Below, in pieces: positions 1 through 10,047 of a stretch of DNA of 64,000 nt. Origin of the DNA: JAMWDF01 sp964645405 (GTDB taxonomy: Bacteria; Ratteibacteria; UBA8468; B48-G9; DSTR01); assembly GCA_964645405.1 (NCBI GenBank), contig CAZYCA010000019.1, positions 1 through 64,000 on the forward strand. Reading direction: 5' to 3'. Position 1 is the first letter of the stretch, and each line of letters begins with the position of its first letter. The notes under the pieces are model-generated. The model made no database searches. It had not been told where the DNA came from and saw only the letters and a list, made by a program, of their open reading frames with translations. Both the position numbers and the translations under genes were made by a program.

Positions 1-23
1 CTTTTTTCCTGAAGGAGGTTTTT

Positions 24-1238
24 ATGCTAAGCAAGTTGAAGGATGTGAGACAGCTTCTTCATGTAGCTGCCTATTATCCGGAAGAAATAGGCAGGGTTCT
101 GGACAGAAGAAATCCCTGTTTTGTGAAGTTTGATTCGGAACTTGGTTATGTTCTGAAGAATTATGTTTTCCGTGATGGTATGGAAAACACTCTTTCCAGT
201 TATATCTATCATCCCCGTGATGGATATAGAAAAATGTTTCACTATGCTGATATGCCCTGCCGCATTAACACTTACGGTGACAGTTACACCCAGTGTGCCC
301 AGGTGAGTGATGGTGAAACCTGGCAGGAAGTTCTGGCAGCTCATTTTCGCGAACCTATCCGGAATTTTGGTGTGGGTGGTTATGGTGTTTATCAGGCCTA
401 TCTACGGGCTATGCGGACAGAAAAGAAGAAAGAACTGGCTGCAGAATATATCATTTTGAATATCTGGGACGATGACTACCTGCGGAACCTTGATGCTGCC
501 AGATGGATTCGGGTAGCCTGGATGTGCCGGGACCTGCCACGTGGCGGGAAAGACACCTACCCGGTTCATGGCTTTCCCTGGGCTCATGTGCGGTTTGATT
601 TGAAGAAAGGCTGTTTTGTGGAACTATCTGGCTGGTGCCGGAAAGCTTCTGATTTATGGAAACTGGTAGGGAAAGAGAATTATTACCAGGTTTTTAAGGA
701 TGACCAGATTGCGCATCTTTACTGTCTTACTCAGGGTGGAGAAGTTTCTGCAGAAAAACTTAAAGAACTGGAGGAACTGGCTGAGGCTTTCCATTTGAAA
801 CTTGATTTACGGGACAAAAAGAAAAGACAAAAAGAAGCCATAAGACTGCATCAGGTTTACGGTATGCGCTCCACCATGTTCATTGTGGACAAATTTAGAC
901 GGTGGGCAGAAGAAAACAGAAGAAAATTAATGATTCTCTTAAGTTATGATGTTCCGGCTGTGCAGAAATACCTGACTGCAGGGGAAAGGTTTGACAGGGA
1001 GTTTGTAGAGTTTCTGGAAAGAGAGAAATATACCTATGTGGACACACTGAAGAAAATACGAGAGGAATTCAGGTTTTTCCGTGGTAGTGTCAACCAGTTC
1101 TGTGAGCGGTTTTATATTGCCAGAGCAGGTGCTCAGGTCTTTGGTCATTTTAAACCTTATGGGAACTTCTGGTTTGCTTTTGCGATTAGAAAAGAGTTGG
1201 TAGACTGGCTTTCTCCTAAACCACCTGCCTATCGCTGA
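24..1238 (+). CDS. SGNH/GDSL-type hydrolase-like protein
   Basis: This 404-residue protein has the block pattern of the SGNH hydrolase superfamily: GDSY at residues 85-88 (nucleophile Ser), a glycine-rich GVGGYG at 116-121, and an Asn in ILNIWDDD near 146. A C-terminal GHFKPYGN segment near residue 378 could supply the catalytic His. Such enzymes are esterases or deacylases, often acting on acylated sugars; the substrate cannot be read here. No signal peptide is visible, so the protein is probably cytoplasmic. A strong ribosome site (GAAGGAGG) ends a few bases before the ATG. The next gene starts 13 bp downstream, so the two are probably co-transcribed. The promoter is likely left of the window. 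Confidence 0.75.
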   Translation: MLSKLKDVRQLLHVAAYYPEEIGRVLDRRNPCFVKFDSELGYVLKNYVFRDGMENTLSSYIYHPRDGYRKMFHYADMPCRINTYGDSYTQCAQVSDGETWQEVLAAHFREPIRNFGVGGYGVYQAYLRAMRTEKKKELAAEYIILNIWDDDYLRNLDAARWIRVAWMCRDLPRGGKDTYPVHGFPWAHVRFDLKKGCFVELSGWCRKASDLWKLVGKENYYQVFKDDQIAHLYCLTQGGEVSAEKLKELEELAEAFHLKLDLRDKKKRQKEAIRLHQVYGMRSTMFIVDKFRRWAEENRRKLMILLSYDVPAVQKYLTAGERFDREFVEFLEREKYTYVDTLKKIREEFRFFRGSVNQFCERFYIARAGAQVFGHFKPYGNFWFAFAIRKELVDWLSPKPPAYR

Positions 1239-1251
1239 AAGGAAAAGCAGG

Positions 1252-4083
1252 ATGAAAAGAAGATTAATAAGTTTGCTGGGAATAATCATGTGGTGGGCAG
1301 GTAGCTGGCTTGCTGAAACAGCTGTTACCTACCAGGTAGAAGGAAACTCCTTTATCCTTACTACAGAAAGGTACAGAATTTCCTTTCAGGCAGGTGCTCT
1401 GGTTTCTCTGGAAAATCTTATAGTGGGGGAAAAATACACCACTGATACAAACAGACTTGCTGACAGATTTCCGCATCTGGTTCATGGTCTGGGAACCATG
1501 GCAGGTTTATCAGAAAAGGATAAGGAGGAACTGGAAAAGATGCATCAGTGGGCAGGGGAAACTCCTTACCAGGCTAACTGGAAATCATTTCATCATCCGA
1601 CCCTGAATTCAAAAATGGAAGTAAAAAAAATCTCTGCCACAAAATTTCAGGTGACCTGGAAGGGACTGCAGGCTTTTAATCCGGAAAGATTCTATCCCCT
1701 GGAAAGTTATACCCTGGACTTAGAGGTTCTGCCAGGGGAAGGTGACCTTTCCCTTCTGGCGACTGCCCAAGCAGATAGACCCGGTGTTTTTGCCAGTGGT
1801 TTCCTGATGGCTAATTTCAGGAATAATTTAAGATTTATCTTACCGGAAACAAACGGTTTCTGGTTCATCCCTGATGGTAAGCCAGTTGCCAGGTGTACAC
1901 ACTGGCCTTATCCCTGGCATGCTTCTCTGGTTATCGGGGAAGGAGAGAAAGGTTCTTTCGGGTTGTGGATGGCAGACCCGTTTTTCCGGGACAGGTATCT
2001 GCACCGGCGGTCAAACCCGGACTGTTACGATTTTGTTTTTGAGAGTGTCAACGATGCTCCTTTTGAAACCTGGACTGAAGCTGTCTCCAGACCGATAAGA
2101 ATCAATGTTTATTCCGGCAACTGGATTAAGCCGGCCAGTTCTTTTCAGAACTGGTGGGCTACCACTTTTAATGTGAAACCAATTTCTGAGAGGCAACCAT
2201 CCTGGTTGAAGGAAGCAGCCTTAGTATCTCCCCATTACGCTCCACCTCCTAAAGAAATGATTCCCAGAACTATTTTCTGGGCTCCCCAGCACTGGAAGGT
2301 AGGACCAAAAATTGGAGATACCGGTCTTTTCCCTTACGAGATAGAGAAAGGACCGGAACTGAATGCGCTGCAGTCCAGCCTGCCTTATTTGAAAGAAAAT
2401 AATGGACAGGTGATGGTTTACCTTAATATCAACCATATGAATGAGGGACATCCCTGGGCTGGCCGTTTCTGGGAGCACAGAATTATTAAACCTTTCGGTA
2501 AAAGAGAAATAGAAAGGCAGCCGCAGTTTCAGGCACCAGGAAGTTTTCTGGTAAACAGTGCTTACAGGCCCTGGCAGGATTTAATTCTCTGGTGGGCAGA
2601 AGAATCTTATAAAAGGTTTGGCATCCAGGGTTTCTACATGGACTGTGCGGCTGGAATTCCTAACAGTCTGACGGGTTTAATTGATGGTAAGAATGATGCT
2701 TTTGGCCAGAGAGAATTAATGAGAAGAATGAAGGAAAAAATTCCTGGTTGCTGGTTGGGTGTGGAGTATGTAACTGAAGTGACAGCTACAGTGGCGGATA
2801 CTGGTTTTGTCGGTTATGATTCCTGGTGGCCTGGTTCCCTCCCGGAAAGAGAAAAAAACATTCATCCTATCCTTGGTTTTCTGTTCAACAGGTATGTACA
2901 CCTGTGGTTCTGCCACAATCCCAATCCGGTTTTTGATGAAGTTTTAGGAAGATTACCCCTGGTGGAGATGAAGGTGATTGATGACCGTTATGTCACAGAT
3001 TATGCCATAACAGAAAACTTTGGCAGTTTTTTCGCCAGATGGCGCTGGAAAAATTCACCTATCCCGGTTTACCCGGAAAACTGGGAGAAGAATGTCCGTG
3101 CTTACTACACTGATGCTACAGGTAACCTTTACCGGGTAGTGGCAGAAACACCGAGGGAATCCCGGATGATAAAACTGGACCGTGCCGGAAAAGAGAGCCT
3201 GGTTTACTGGAGGATTAAGGATAGAGAAAAGGCACAATTAAGTCCGGGAACAGGTATTGAAGGCTGGGTTGCCTATCAGGGTGACAGTGCCATTGGTCTT
3301 TTGCCGGAGAAATCCTATCTTTATCTCGGTAAGCCAAGGTATCCTGACTGGGAAGTTACCCATCTTCCAGAAAAAACAGCCATTGCGGTCAGCCGTCCTT
3401 ACACTGATGGGTTGCTTGTTCTGGAGTTAGTTTCTCTGGATGGCAAGAAACACGAAGGAATAGTGGAACTTGTTACCACTCACCGGATAGCGCTGGCTTT
3501 AAACAAAGATGGCAAAACCGAGATAGAAAAGGAAGTACTGCCCGATGAGAAGTATCTTTTCCGGGGTAAAGCAAAGGTTCCCGGGGTGATAGTTTTCTCC
3601 ACAAAACAGCCCCGGAAATTAATCGTTAGAGAAGGGGAAAATGTGCTGGTAGCACTCTACCAGCTGGGACTGGAACATCAGGCTTACTGGGAATCTTCTG
3701 GTCTGCGGGTACCGATGGAGAAAAGGCTCTGGGGGAAAGCTAATCAGGCAGGAGTAATCCAGTTTTTTCCGCGCTGGCAGCAGTCAGGATGTCTGGAGTG
3801 GTTGCTGGAGTTACCGGAAGTACCGGAAGGGAAGAAACTATTACTGAAGTTTGGGACTCTTATTACTCCCCATGAAGGAAATAATGTCATCCTGAATGTC
3901 TGTCTCAACGGGGAAGCAGTACTGCGGCAGAAAATTACCGGAACAAAAACTAACCAGCCTACCTGGCACCAGGTTGATTTAACAGGCTATGCAGGCAAGG
4001 CTATTCTTCTGAGTCTGCAGGCGCTGGACTGTTACCTGTTTAACTGGCTTTTCCTCCACCAGGCAAGTATTGTTTTAGAGTAA
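1252..4083 (+). CDS. Large secreted glycoside hydrolase-like protein
   Basis: The 943-residue protein starts with a Lys/Arg n-region and a hydrophobic stretch (residues 1-21), so it is probably exported. The middle looks like a TIM-barrel glycosidase: an acidic residue follows an aromatic in GFYMDC (about residue 461), and a Glu sits in GVEYVTE (about residue 504). The last 140 residues look like an all-beta accessory domain. The family is not identified with certainty; the central motif resembles that of the GH123-like proteins elsewhere in the window but lacks their xKPMPE signature. It follows the SGNH hydrolase gene by 13 bp, suggesting joint action on an acylated glycan. The convergent neighbour ends 8 bp away. 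Confidence 0.6.
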   Translation: MKRRLISLLGIIMWWAGSWLAETAVTYQVEGNSFILTTERYRISFQAGALVSLENLIVGEKYTTDTNRLADRFPHLVHGLGTMAGLSEKDKEELEKMHQWAGETPYQANWKSFHHPTLNSKMEVKKISATKFQVTWKGLQAFNPERFYPLESYTLDLEVLPGEGDLSLLATAQADRPGVFASGFLMANFRNNLRFILPETNGFWFIPDGKPVARCTHWPYPWHASLVIGEGEKGSFGLWMADPFFRDRYLHRRSNPDCYDFVFESVNDAPFETWTEAVSRPIRINVYSGNWIKPASSFQNWWATTFNVKPISERQPSWLKEAALVSPHYAPPPKEMIPRTIFWAPQHWKVGPKIGDTGLFPYEIEKGPELNALQSSLPYLKENNGQVMVYLNINHMNEGHPWAGRFWEHRIIKPFGKREIERQPQFQAPGSFLVNSAYRPWQDLILWWAEESYKRFGIQGFYMDCAAGIPNSLTGLIDGKNDAFGQRELMRRMKEKIPGCWLGVEYVTEVTATVADTGFVGYDSWWPGSLPEREKNIHPILGFLFNRYVHLWFCHNPNPVFDEVLGRLPLVEMKVIDDRYVTDYAITENFGSFFARWRWKNSPIPVYPENWEKNVRAYYTDATGNLYRVVAETPRESRMIKLDRAGKESLVYWRIKDREKAQLSPGTGIEGWVAYQGDSAIGLLPEKSYLYLGKPRYPDWEVTHLPEKTAIAVSRPYTDGLLVLELVSLDGKKHEGIVELVTTHRIALALNKDGKTEIEKEVLPDEKYLFRGKAKVPGVIVFSTKQPRKLIVREGENVLVALYQLGLEHQAYWESSGLRVPMEKRLWGKANQAGVIQFFPRWQQSGCLEWLLELPEVPEGKKLLLKFGTLITPHEGNNVILNVCLNGEAVLRQKITGTKTNQPTWHQVDLTGYAGKAILLSLQALDCYLFNWLFLHQASIVLE

Positions 4084-4091
4084 TCAGTTTT

Positions 4092-7000
4092 TTATTCCAG
4101 AAGGAGAGCCCGGAAATCGTGTTTGTTTAAGGTGAAAATTATTTCTCCTGTGCTGGTAATCTTAATTTCCTCACCTGTCTCAAAATCGTGGCACTTCAGA
4201 TTTTCTGGTAGTTTAAGGATTTTCCCATCAAGTTTTACTTCCGCCTGTCCTCCCTGGCCATAGTCTGTGATAATGACCAGAGTTTTTCCCTCTTTTTGCA
4301 TAACAATTCCTCTGGCATCCACTCCCTTTATGGAGACAGGAAAATTCTCTTCCCAGTAATTGTAAACATGACAGTCTTTCTCTCCATAACCAAATTCATA
4401 TAATTTTTTGAGGAAATCGTAGTGGAAGGCAGGACCCCAGTCCCACACCTTTAACTCGTGCACCAGGCAAACACCAAGTCTGGTTCTCATCACCCGGGCA
4501 TAATCCGGGTCTTTACTGTCATAGAAACCTCCAGCAAGAATAAGCGGTATATTACCGCAGTGTCTACCGATGGTTTCAGCTACTGTCAGTTCCGGAGTAA
4601 ACCTGTCTTGGAAATCTCTTTTCCCGTACTGCCACTCCCAGTCCAGACTGACATTGGCAAAGGAAAGCACCGGTACCAGATTAGCGTTGGTCATATGCAC
4701 CACATTAAGAAAAACAGGTCTTCCGCATTCATGGAAAAGAACAGCTGTTCTTTTCACCAGGTCCCTCATTGCCCAAAGTCCGAGAGAAGGATGGATTCTA
4801 CCCTTTTCATCCACCCAGGCACCCCCGGCAACAGTGTCGTAGTTAGCTGCCAGGTAAAGGTTATCCCAGTAAATACCATCAAAACATTTCATCATCTCCC
4901 GGTAGTACCATAAAGCAGCATCCTGGAAGCTTTTTACAGGACAGATTTCATATGCCACTGCCCCTTCCTTCTGTCTCTGAAAATAAGAAAACTGAATCCA
5001 TTCGTCCTGGAAAGTGGGCCATTCTTCCATGGAGAAGTCAATACCTCGGGGATTGGTGTAGGGTGTAAGCAGCCATCCCTGGGAACGGGGTGTGCCAGCA
5101 GCTGTCCGCATTCCAGCATTGATGTGGTTGAGATAAAAGGTCCATTTTTCTGTTCCGGGCTGGACAAACCTTTTGTATTTTTCCATCCATTTTTCCACAA
5201 AAGCATTATCAAAAATGCCGGTTTCTCTTGCCCTGTCAAAAGCCTCATAAATGGAAAAGTCTTTGTCCAGCGGGTAGAAACCAAAGTGTAGTGCTCCGTA
5301 ATAAGGAGAGGAACCAAGAATGGTAAAGGGTTGCGTTTTAGGATGCTGGTAATAACGGCACAGCCACCTTCGCCAGTTGACAGGATTTTCCGGCATGGGT
5401 TTAACCGGTGTAGCCTGAAGACCAAACACAATATTGCGTTGCCTGTCCAGTTTAGTTTGCCTGGTCACAAAGTTGACCTTAAGAATCACAGTTTCCCCGT
5501 TTCTTATCAGTTCCAGAGCCGGTTTTTTCTCCTCCAGGCTCCAGTCCAAATCTGTATCCGCAAACCATGCCAGTCCCCTTTCGCCACCGCCCAGCCACAG
5601 GTAAGGATAGAAAGGACCGATGATATTAATTTTGTTTGCCTGGTTAGAGTTCCAGATGAGACCCTGCCCCTGGGGAGTTTTTCCTGCGTAGTTGTGTCTT
5701 AAACCATCCCCGCAGGCATGCATATATGGCACCTCAGAGTTTTGCAGAGGGATTTCCAGACTTAGCCCGTCTATTTCTTTCCCGGGAGAAGGCTTCAGAG
5801 AAAGAGTAATTTTAGCCATACCATCATAGTCCCATTCGGTTTTCACCTGAGCCTGGACTTCTCCAGCAGAAAAAGAACCAGCAGTAACCACCTGCCAGGG
5901 TTTATGACTGAGAATAGAAAATTTTCCACTGCTTACCTGCACTTCCTGGCCAGCTGCTGTAACTTTCCATTTCATAGGACCAGCCAGCAAAGGTCTTCCC
6001 CTACTTATTACCTGGTCCCAGAGTCCTGCTTCATTAAGCCGGTGCTCACGCAGTACCGTAAACAAACTTTTCCCCTTGATTTCTATGGGAGTGAAAGGTG
6101 GTATAACCCTTTCTGATAAACCCAGTTTGTTGTTTTCCCAGGGGAAAACTTTCCTTTCATATAAACCAACAATCGGTTCTTCAGGGATACCCTTTTCTCC
6201 CTGCAGGGAAACAACAATTTCATAGTTACCCTCCTGCAGAGGCGGTATTTCCGTTACCAGTTCAGCCTGTGTCCCCTGAAAGACTAAAGCCCGGGAAAAG
6301 ATAGCCTGGTCTGTTCCCTGTTTTCTTAAAATAAGATTTGCCCCGGTCACCTTTTCCCTGGTAGCCAGGGCACTGATATCTACCTTTACCTTCATCCTGT
6401 TATAACCGGGATAAATCTTGTAATGAAGGGCAACAGCTTTTTTCTCCTCCTTTGCCAGTGTCCAGCAATCTTCAGGTTTTTCCAGCCTCCAGCGAAATTC
6501 CCGCAGGTAGTAAATCTCTTTCTCATCAGGAGAACTCACCCGAATCAGGGTACGATGGCTGCCTTCCGGTCCACCATGAGGCGGTTGCAAAACAAAAGTT
6601 TCTTTCTGGCCAGCCAGAATAGTTTTTTCCCAGGTTTTCTCTGCTGGTGGGTTATGGCTCCAGGTGTCAGAGATGAAAACCTTTACCGGTAAAGACTGCC
6701 TGGCAGAAACTGTAACTTCCATACTGGGTTTTCCTGCTTCCTCCAGTTTTATTACCTGGACAACCGGAAACTTATCATTAAAGGAAACCCTGGGCATGGT
6801 CGGTACATCTTCATAAGCACTGGTAGCGTTCTCCCACCGGCTCTGGTCCCAGCCCCGTTGCCAGTTCCGGCAGACCCTTAATCCCCAGGGATGGTTTAAA
6901 TCTTCAGGCAACGCACCAATTTCCGTAAAAGGAATACTTATTTCTACATGCCAGAAATTGTCAATGATGCTGTTGGTGAAAACCCAGTTTTTCAGTCTCC

Positions 7001-7487
7001 AGGCAGTGTTGACCGGGTTTTGCTGATTGCTTTCATCAAAACTCCTGTCATACATGGCGCCCCGGGCATTACAGATAATATGGAAATATCTTCTGTCTCC
7101 GGAAGTTTTTCCTAAATGGGGATGAATTACCAGTTCTATGCTGTCATCATACACAGCTGCCACTATGTCTCTGTCTCCATCGGCTACTGCCCTGGTGAGA
7201 AGTTGTCCGTCAGGTGCCACCTGACTCTTAATAGCGATATACAAATTTTCTCTATCCGCCCCTACCCAGAAAATTCCTTCCCGTGGTGTAAGTTCTAAGT
7301 TATGCTGGCTGACAAAACCAACCATCCGGGCAGCCTCTGACCATTCCGGTTCCTCAATTTTTCCATCCAGTACAGGTGGCTTTTTCATAAAAGGGATACC
7401 AATTTGAGGAAGAATAGATTCAGCCGCAAGACAGGTGGAAATGATTCCCACCGCAAGAAGTGTTAAAAGGCTATTTGTGCCTGCCAT
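4092..7487 (-). CDS. Secreted CBM9-like plus GH123-like glycosidase, paralog 1
   Basis: This 1131-residue protein has a signal peptide (about residues 1-21). A CBM9/DOMON-like sugar-binding domain follows at about 30-260 (PPVLDGKIEEPEW is its usual opening). Residues about 260-470 form a beta-rich linker and about 470-1131 a catalytic-like half. That half has the signatures shared by all paralogs here: WENN..LG, PPFTP, VKPMPEN near residue 696 and GIYWDN near residue 871, with a C-terminus ending HDFRALLLE. I recall this fold as the DUF6067/GH123 N-terminal type found in Lentisphaerota, but it was not checked. It would bind and cleave an amino-sugar-containing glycan. The start is fixed by GGAGG upstream of the ATG. 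Confidence 0.65.
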   Translation of the reverse strand: MAGTNSLLTLLAVGIISTCLAAESILPQIGIPFMKKPPVLDGKIEEPEWSEAARMVGFVSQHNLELTPREGIFWVGADRENLYIAIKSQVAPDGQLLTRAVADGDRDIVAAVYDDSIELVIHPHLGKTSGDRRYFHIICNARGAMYDRSFDESNQQNPVNTAWRLKNWVFTNSIIDNFWHVEISIPFTEIGALPEDLNHPWGLRVCRNWQRGWDQSRWENATSAYEDVPTMPRVSFNDKFPVVQVIKLEEAGKPSMEVTVSARQSLPVKVFISDTWSHNPPAEKTWEKTILAGQKETFVLQPPHGGPEGSHRTLIRVSSPDEKEIYYLREFRWRLEKPEDCWTLAKEEKKAVALHYKIYPGYNRMKVKVDISALATREKVTGANLILRKQGTDQAIFSRALVFQGTQAELVTEIPPLQEGNYEIVVSLQGEKGIPEEPIVGLYERKVFPWENNKLGLSERVIPPFTPIEIKGKSLFTVLREHRLNEAGLWDQVISRGRPLLAGPMKWKVTAAGQEVQVSSGKFSILSHKPWQVVTAGSFSAGEVQAQVKTEWDYDGMAKITLSLKPSPGKEIDGLSLEIPLQNSEVPYMHACGDGLRHNYAGKTPQGQGLIWNSNQANKINIIGPFYPYLWLGGGERGLAWFADTDLDWSLEEKKPALELIRNGETVILKVNFVTRQTKLDRQRNIVFGLQATPVKPMPENPVNWRRWLCRYYQHPKTQPFTILGSSPYYGALHFGFYPLDKDFSIYEAFDRARETGIFDNAFVEKWMEKYKRFVQPGTEKWTFYLNHINAGMRTAAGTPRSQGWLLTPYTNPRGIDFSMEEWPTFQDEWIQFSYFQRQKEGAVAYEICPVKSFQDAALWYYREMMKCFDGIYWDNLYLAANYDTVAGGAWVDEKGRIHPSLGLWAMRDLVKRTAVLFHECGRPVFLNVVHMTNANLVPVLSFANVSLDWEWQYGKRDFQDRFTPELTVAETIGRHCGNIPLILAGGFYDSKDPDYARVMRTRLGVCLVHELKVWDWGPAFHYDFLKKLYEFGYGEKDCHVYNYWEENFPVSIKGVDARGIVMQKEGKTLVIITDYGQGGQAEVKLDGKILKLPENLKCHDFETGEEIKITSTGEIIFTLNKHDFRALLLE

Positions 7488-7790
7488 AATTTACCTCCAC
7501 TCGGGCTAAATTTATTTATAAGAAGTTTTGAATATCACCGCAGCATCATTATAATACAGTCTGGAGATTTTTGAAAGGTAGTTTTTAGCTGGAAAGTGAA
7601 AATGTCATATTTTATCAGGGCAACTCTTCCCTAAACTTGTGTTATCCAGGTATTTAGGTTTCTTTTTCTCTTCCAGAATAAAGGTCTTGAAGTTAATGAA
7701 GTGTTTTCCAGCGACAGGGTTACGCCATTCTAAACAAAAGTGCAGAAATAAGAAAGAATGTGAGAACCGATTTTCTCGGCCTTCTTCATG
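7488..7790. other. Intergenic region with IS-end remnant
   Basis: These 303 bp separate the leftward GH123-like gene from the Ig-like gene and contain no convincing ORF. On the minus strand, TATAAT (7553-7548) with a weak TTTCAA 17 bp upstream may be the promoter of the 4092-7487 gene, leaving a leader of about 55 nt. The rest holds the diverged IS-end copy listed separately. Confidence 0.5.
7587..7637. repeat. Degenerate left-end copy of the 8.6 kb IS
   Basis: Compared by eye, these 51 bp match 8654-8704 with about 9 mismatches. The matched part covers the left terminal inverted repeat and the last codons of the transposase gene (FREELP-stop against FIDELPW-stop on the minus strand). No transposase coding sequence continues rightward, so this is a solo remnant of a related, older element. 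Confidence 0.65.
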
Positions 7791-8545
7791 CTACCCTTTT
7801 TTGCCTCTCTTAATGGAAAGCAGTATCTTCCCCTGTGTGTTTTCTGTTAGTCCTGTGTCTATATCCGGCCTGAATACTTCTACCCCTGAACCTGTAGAAC
7901 CAGAAATACCCCCTTGTGGTGTGAATTTAACCATAACTGTAGCTGAGCCAACTTTCAGCTCCTGTACTGTGCAGGTATCTCCACCTGAGGAAATATTCAT
8001 TATATCTGTATTTGCTGGTTCTTTTGTCCATTCATAACTACCTGAAATACCAGAAGGATTAACCACTGCTTTATATGTCTTGTTTTCTCCTTTCGCTATA
8101 TATGGGTCTGGGTCATCTATGCCATTTCCTGCTTTTATCTTTATCTCATATACTGTTGAATTGGTAGAAAAAGTATGACTGGATGACTCTATTACATTTC
8201 CCTGGTATATTATTTCACATCTTACCTGGACACTTATTGTCTTGTCATTTGAGCTGGCTGAAGAAGTTTCAAAATGACCAGTACAGGAAAAAGAATTACC
8301 ACCACTATCTATAACACCACCAGGACTAAATGACCAGCCTTCTATAGTATATTTTTTTGTTGCTTCTCCTTTTTTTATTTCTTCCTCTATGGTTGTGTCT
8401 GAAGTAGTATATCCACACTCAAGGGTTGCTGGTACCTGTGTATTTACTGGAACTGTGGAAGAACTTAAACAATACCTCCCTGCCATGTCCCTGAGAAAAC
8501 TATGCTGGCTAGAGGGAAAAGAGGGAAGAGAACTTTACTCCTCAT
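7791..8545 (-). pseudogene. Secreted Ig-like/BIG-type protein gene, frameshifted after the signal peptide
   Basis: The open frame 8486-7791 encodes 231 residues of Thr/Ser/Gly-rich beta protein with an Ig-like (BIG_2-type) C-terminal repeat (about residues 110-215: YEIKIKAG, SYEWTKEP, GSATVMVKF). Its ATG at 8486 has no ribosome site and no signal peptide. A better start lies at 8545 in another frame, after AAAGGGGG. It encodes MRSKVLFPLFPLASIVFSGT, a clear signal peptide, which runs to a stop at 8467-8465. Joining the frames near the GGGAGG at about 8470-8480 gives one secreted protein of roughly 250 residues. So either one base is an error or the gene is broken. Its function is unknown; it is probably surface-exposed. 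Confidence 0.6.
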
Positions 8546-8614
8546 ATTTCCCCCTTTATCTACTACCTAAAATTTCTGTTAATCTTTCACTTCTCTCTCA
8601 TTATAGCTACTTTC

Positions 8615-8643
8615 ATTATTTTCCCTTCCAGAGAATTTGTCAA
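8615..8643 (-). promoter_or_regulatory. Sigma70-type promoter of the Ig-like gene
   Basis: On the minus strand, TTGACA (8643-8638), a 17-bp spacer and AATAAT (8620-8615) fit a housekeeping promoter. The predicted transcript starts about 63 nt before the 8545 ATG. The -35 box lies only 11 bp from the IS left end. The -35 and the adjoining TTC/TCTGG spacer are shared with promoters at 11.4 and 49.55 kb. Confidence 0.55.
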
Positions 8644-8678
8644 CAGATGCTGTAGTTAGAAAGTTAAAATGTCGTATT

Positions 8679-9909
8679 TTACCAGGGTAACTCGTCAATA
8701 AACTGGTCATTATGCCACACCCTTATCTTTCTCTCAGGATGAATATGAAGTGTTACTTTTCTCCCTACAAGATTACTCTTATGGTTCAGCGTATAAAGTT
8801 TGCCGTTGTAAGAAAAAGAGTTTGTTCTGTCTACCTTCCTTATATCTTTAAGACAAAACACATCGTCAAGATTTTTCTCTTTAGGCAAGGGAGTGAAAAC
8901 TGACGGTATCTTCCTCTTTTCAGGAATACAGCCAGTATCCCTGTTTATCCAGTTTCGGTTATACCAGCATACCCGGTCCTGAAAAAGATTATTTAACTGA
9001 TTTAATCTGTTTACCCTGCTTTTACACTCCTTAACAAATCTATTGTTAATAAATCTGAACATCCTCTCTATCTTCCCTTTTGCTCTCGGATGACCTGGAT
9101 AATGATTTAAAAGGGGTATCCCTAACTCTAAAAGTGCTTCTTCTATCTCTGTTATTACCTGTTTCTCCGGGTCATTATCATAAAACTTCATCTGTCCATC
9201 ATAAACCCGCCATGACCACTTTTTATGCCTGATATAATTGAATAAGGAGGCATTATCCGTATAACCCATCCTGAATATCCCATACCTCTCTATTGTCTCC
9301 CTTAAAACAAACATATTATTGTAAACAGAATCGGAAAGGAAAAATCTACCCGCCAGTATCATCCGGGAATGGTCATCCAGATTTAATATTAAATAAACTC
9401 TTTTGTATCCACCATAGACCAGAAAAAGGAGAGGTATCTATTTGCACTAACTCCCCAAAATTCTCCATCTCAAATCTGGTGGCAGGGTCTGTTTTCTCAT
9501 AGACTTTTTCATAAACACCAGCCTGCTTAAGAATATGCTCAACTGTTTTATATGAAAGGTGAAAATGGGGTTTCCCCCACATAATAAACCATTTCTTTTC
9601 CTCTTTAGTTAAAAGAGATGGTAAAAGCTCTGAAATATGCTGACAAAAACGGTGATGCCCTTGTTCTTTGAGAAAGACCACTTTTCCACAAATAGAAACG
9701 GGGACTTTATTCACCTGAGGATGCTGTCTATGGAAAAGTAAAGATTCAATAGTTTGCCCCTCTAAAATAAATCTTCTCTTTATCCTCTGAACCTGTTTGA
9801 GAGACAAAGATAATTGTTCTGCCGCTTGTCTCTCTGTAATTACTCCTGAGACCAAAAGATTCATTACTTCAAACCTCCTCTTTATTTCAACCGAATATAT
9901 TTTCCCCAT
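8679..9909 (-). pseudogene. DDE integrase-type transposase, interrupted by one frameshift
   Basis: The first frame (9909-9373) gives an N-terminal HTH region (about residues 10-50: ERQAAEQLSLS) and the first catalytic Asp in LVQIDTSPF. The second (ending at 8679) gives the second Asp in GYTDNAS and the Glu in RAKGKIERMF. Between them the correct frame, reading LVYGGYKRVYLILNLDDHSR, is recovered by removing one base from the A5 run at 9423-9427 (TTTTT in the coding sense). The shift needed is +1, unlike the usual -1 programmed shift of IS elements, so a mutation or homopolymer sequencing error is more likely. Otherwise the protein is full length, about 410 residues, and all three catalytic acids are kept. 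Confidence 0.75.
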
Positions 9910-9948
9910 CGACTACCTCCTTTAAAGCTATGATAGCCGATGGGATTA

Positions 9949-10013
9949 CGACATCCTATCTTTCAGGTCAAGGGCGACATTTTATCTTTCCAACATACGA
10001 CATTCTATCTTTC
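9949..10013. repeat. Three copies of a 16-bp IS-end motif
   Basis: CGACATYYTATCTTTC occurs at 9949-9964, 9975-9990 and 9998-10013 (spacings 26 and 23 bp). The third copy lies inside the right inverted repeat. The arrangement looks like a cluster of transposase-binding sites at the right end of the element. Confidence 0.7.
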
Positions 10014-10020
10014 TAACAAC

Positions 10021-10047
10021 AATAAATAGGGGCAGCGCCCATTTATT
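10021..10047. terminator. Hairpin next to the IS right end, possible terminator
   Basis: The arms AATAAAT-aGGGGC (10021-10033) and GCCC-ATTTATT (10037-10047) can pair around an AGC loop, with A/T-rich flanks on both sides as in a bidirectional terminator. It lies about 100 bp after the UroD-like stop codon. Nothing else was seen in 10048-10150. Confidence 0.35.

Larger units (their letters stand above)
8655..10017 (-). mobile_element. Insertion sequence with 23-bp inverted repeats, about 1.36 kb
   Basis: The ends are imperfect inverted repeats: 8655-8677 (GTTAGAAAGTTAAAATG...) and the reverse complement of 9995-10017, about 21 of 23 matching. They enclose a single DDE transposase reading frame that fills the element. 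The right end carries three copies of a 16-mer, listed separately. No target-site duplication is obvious. The family is most like the IS481/ISNCY integrase-type elements, judged from the HTH plus D-D-E layout. Confidence 0.75.

Noticed and set aside
4458..4913. 151-codon plus-strand frame inside GH123-like paralog 1
   Set aside because: Antisense to a gene with clear signal peptide, domains and paralogs; no supporting start signal.
7639..8037. 132-codon plus-strand frame opposite the Ig-like gene
   Set aside because: Its composition and lack of motifs mark it as the shadow of the minus-strand gene; it also spans the IS-end remnant.
9373..9427. Programmed -1 frameshift in the 8.6 kb IS transposase
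   Set aside because: The restoring shift is +1 (or removal of one T in coding sense), so the usual slippery-site mechanism does not fit.
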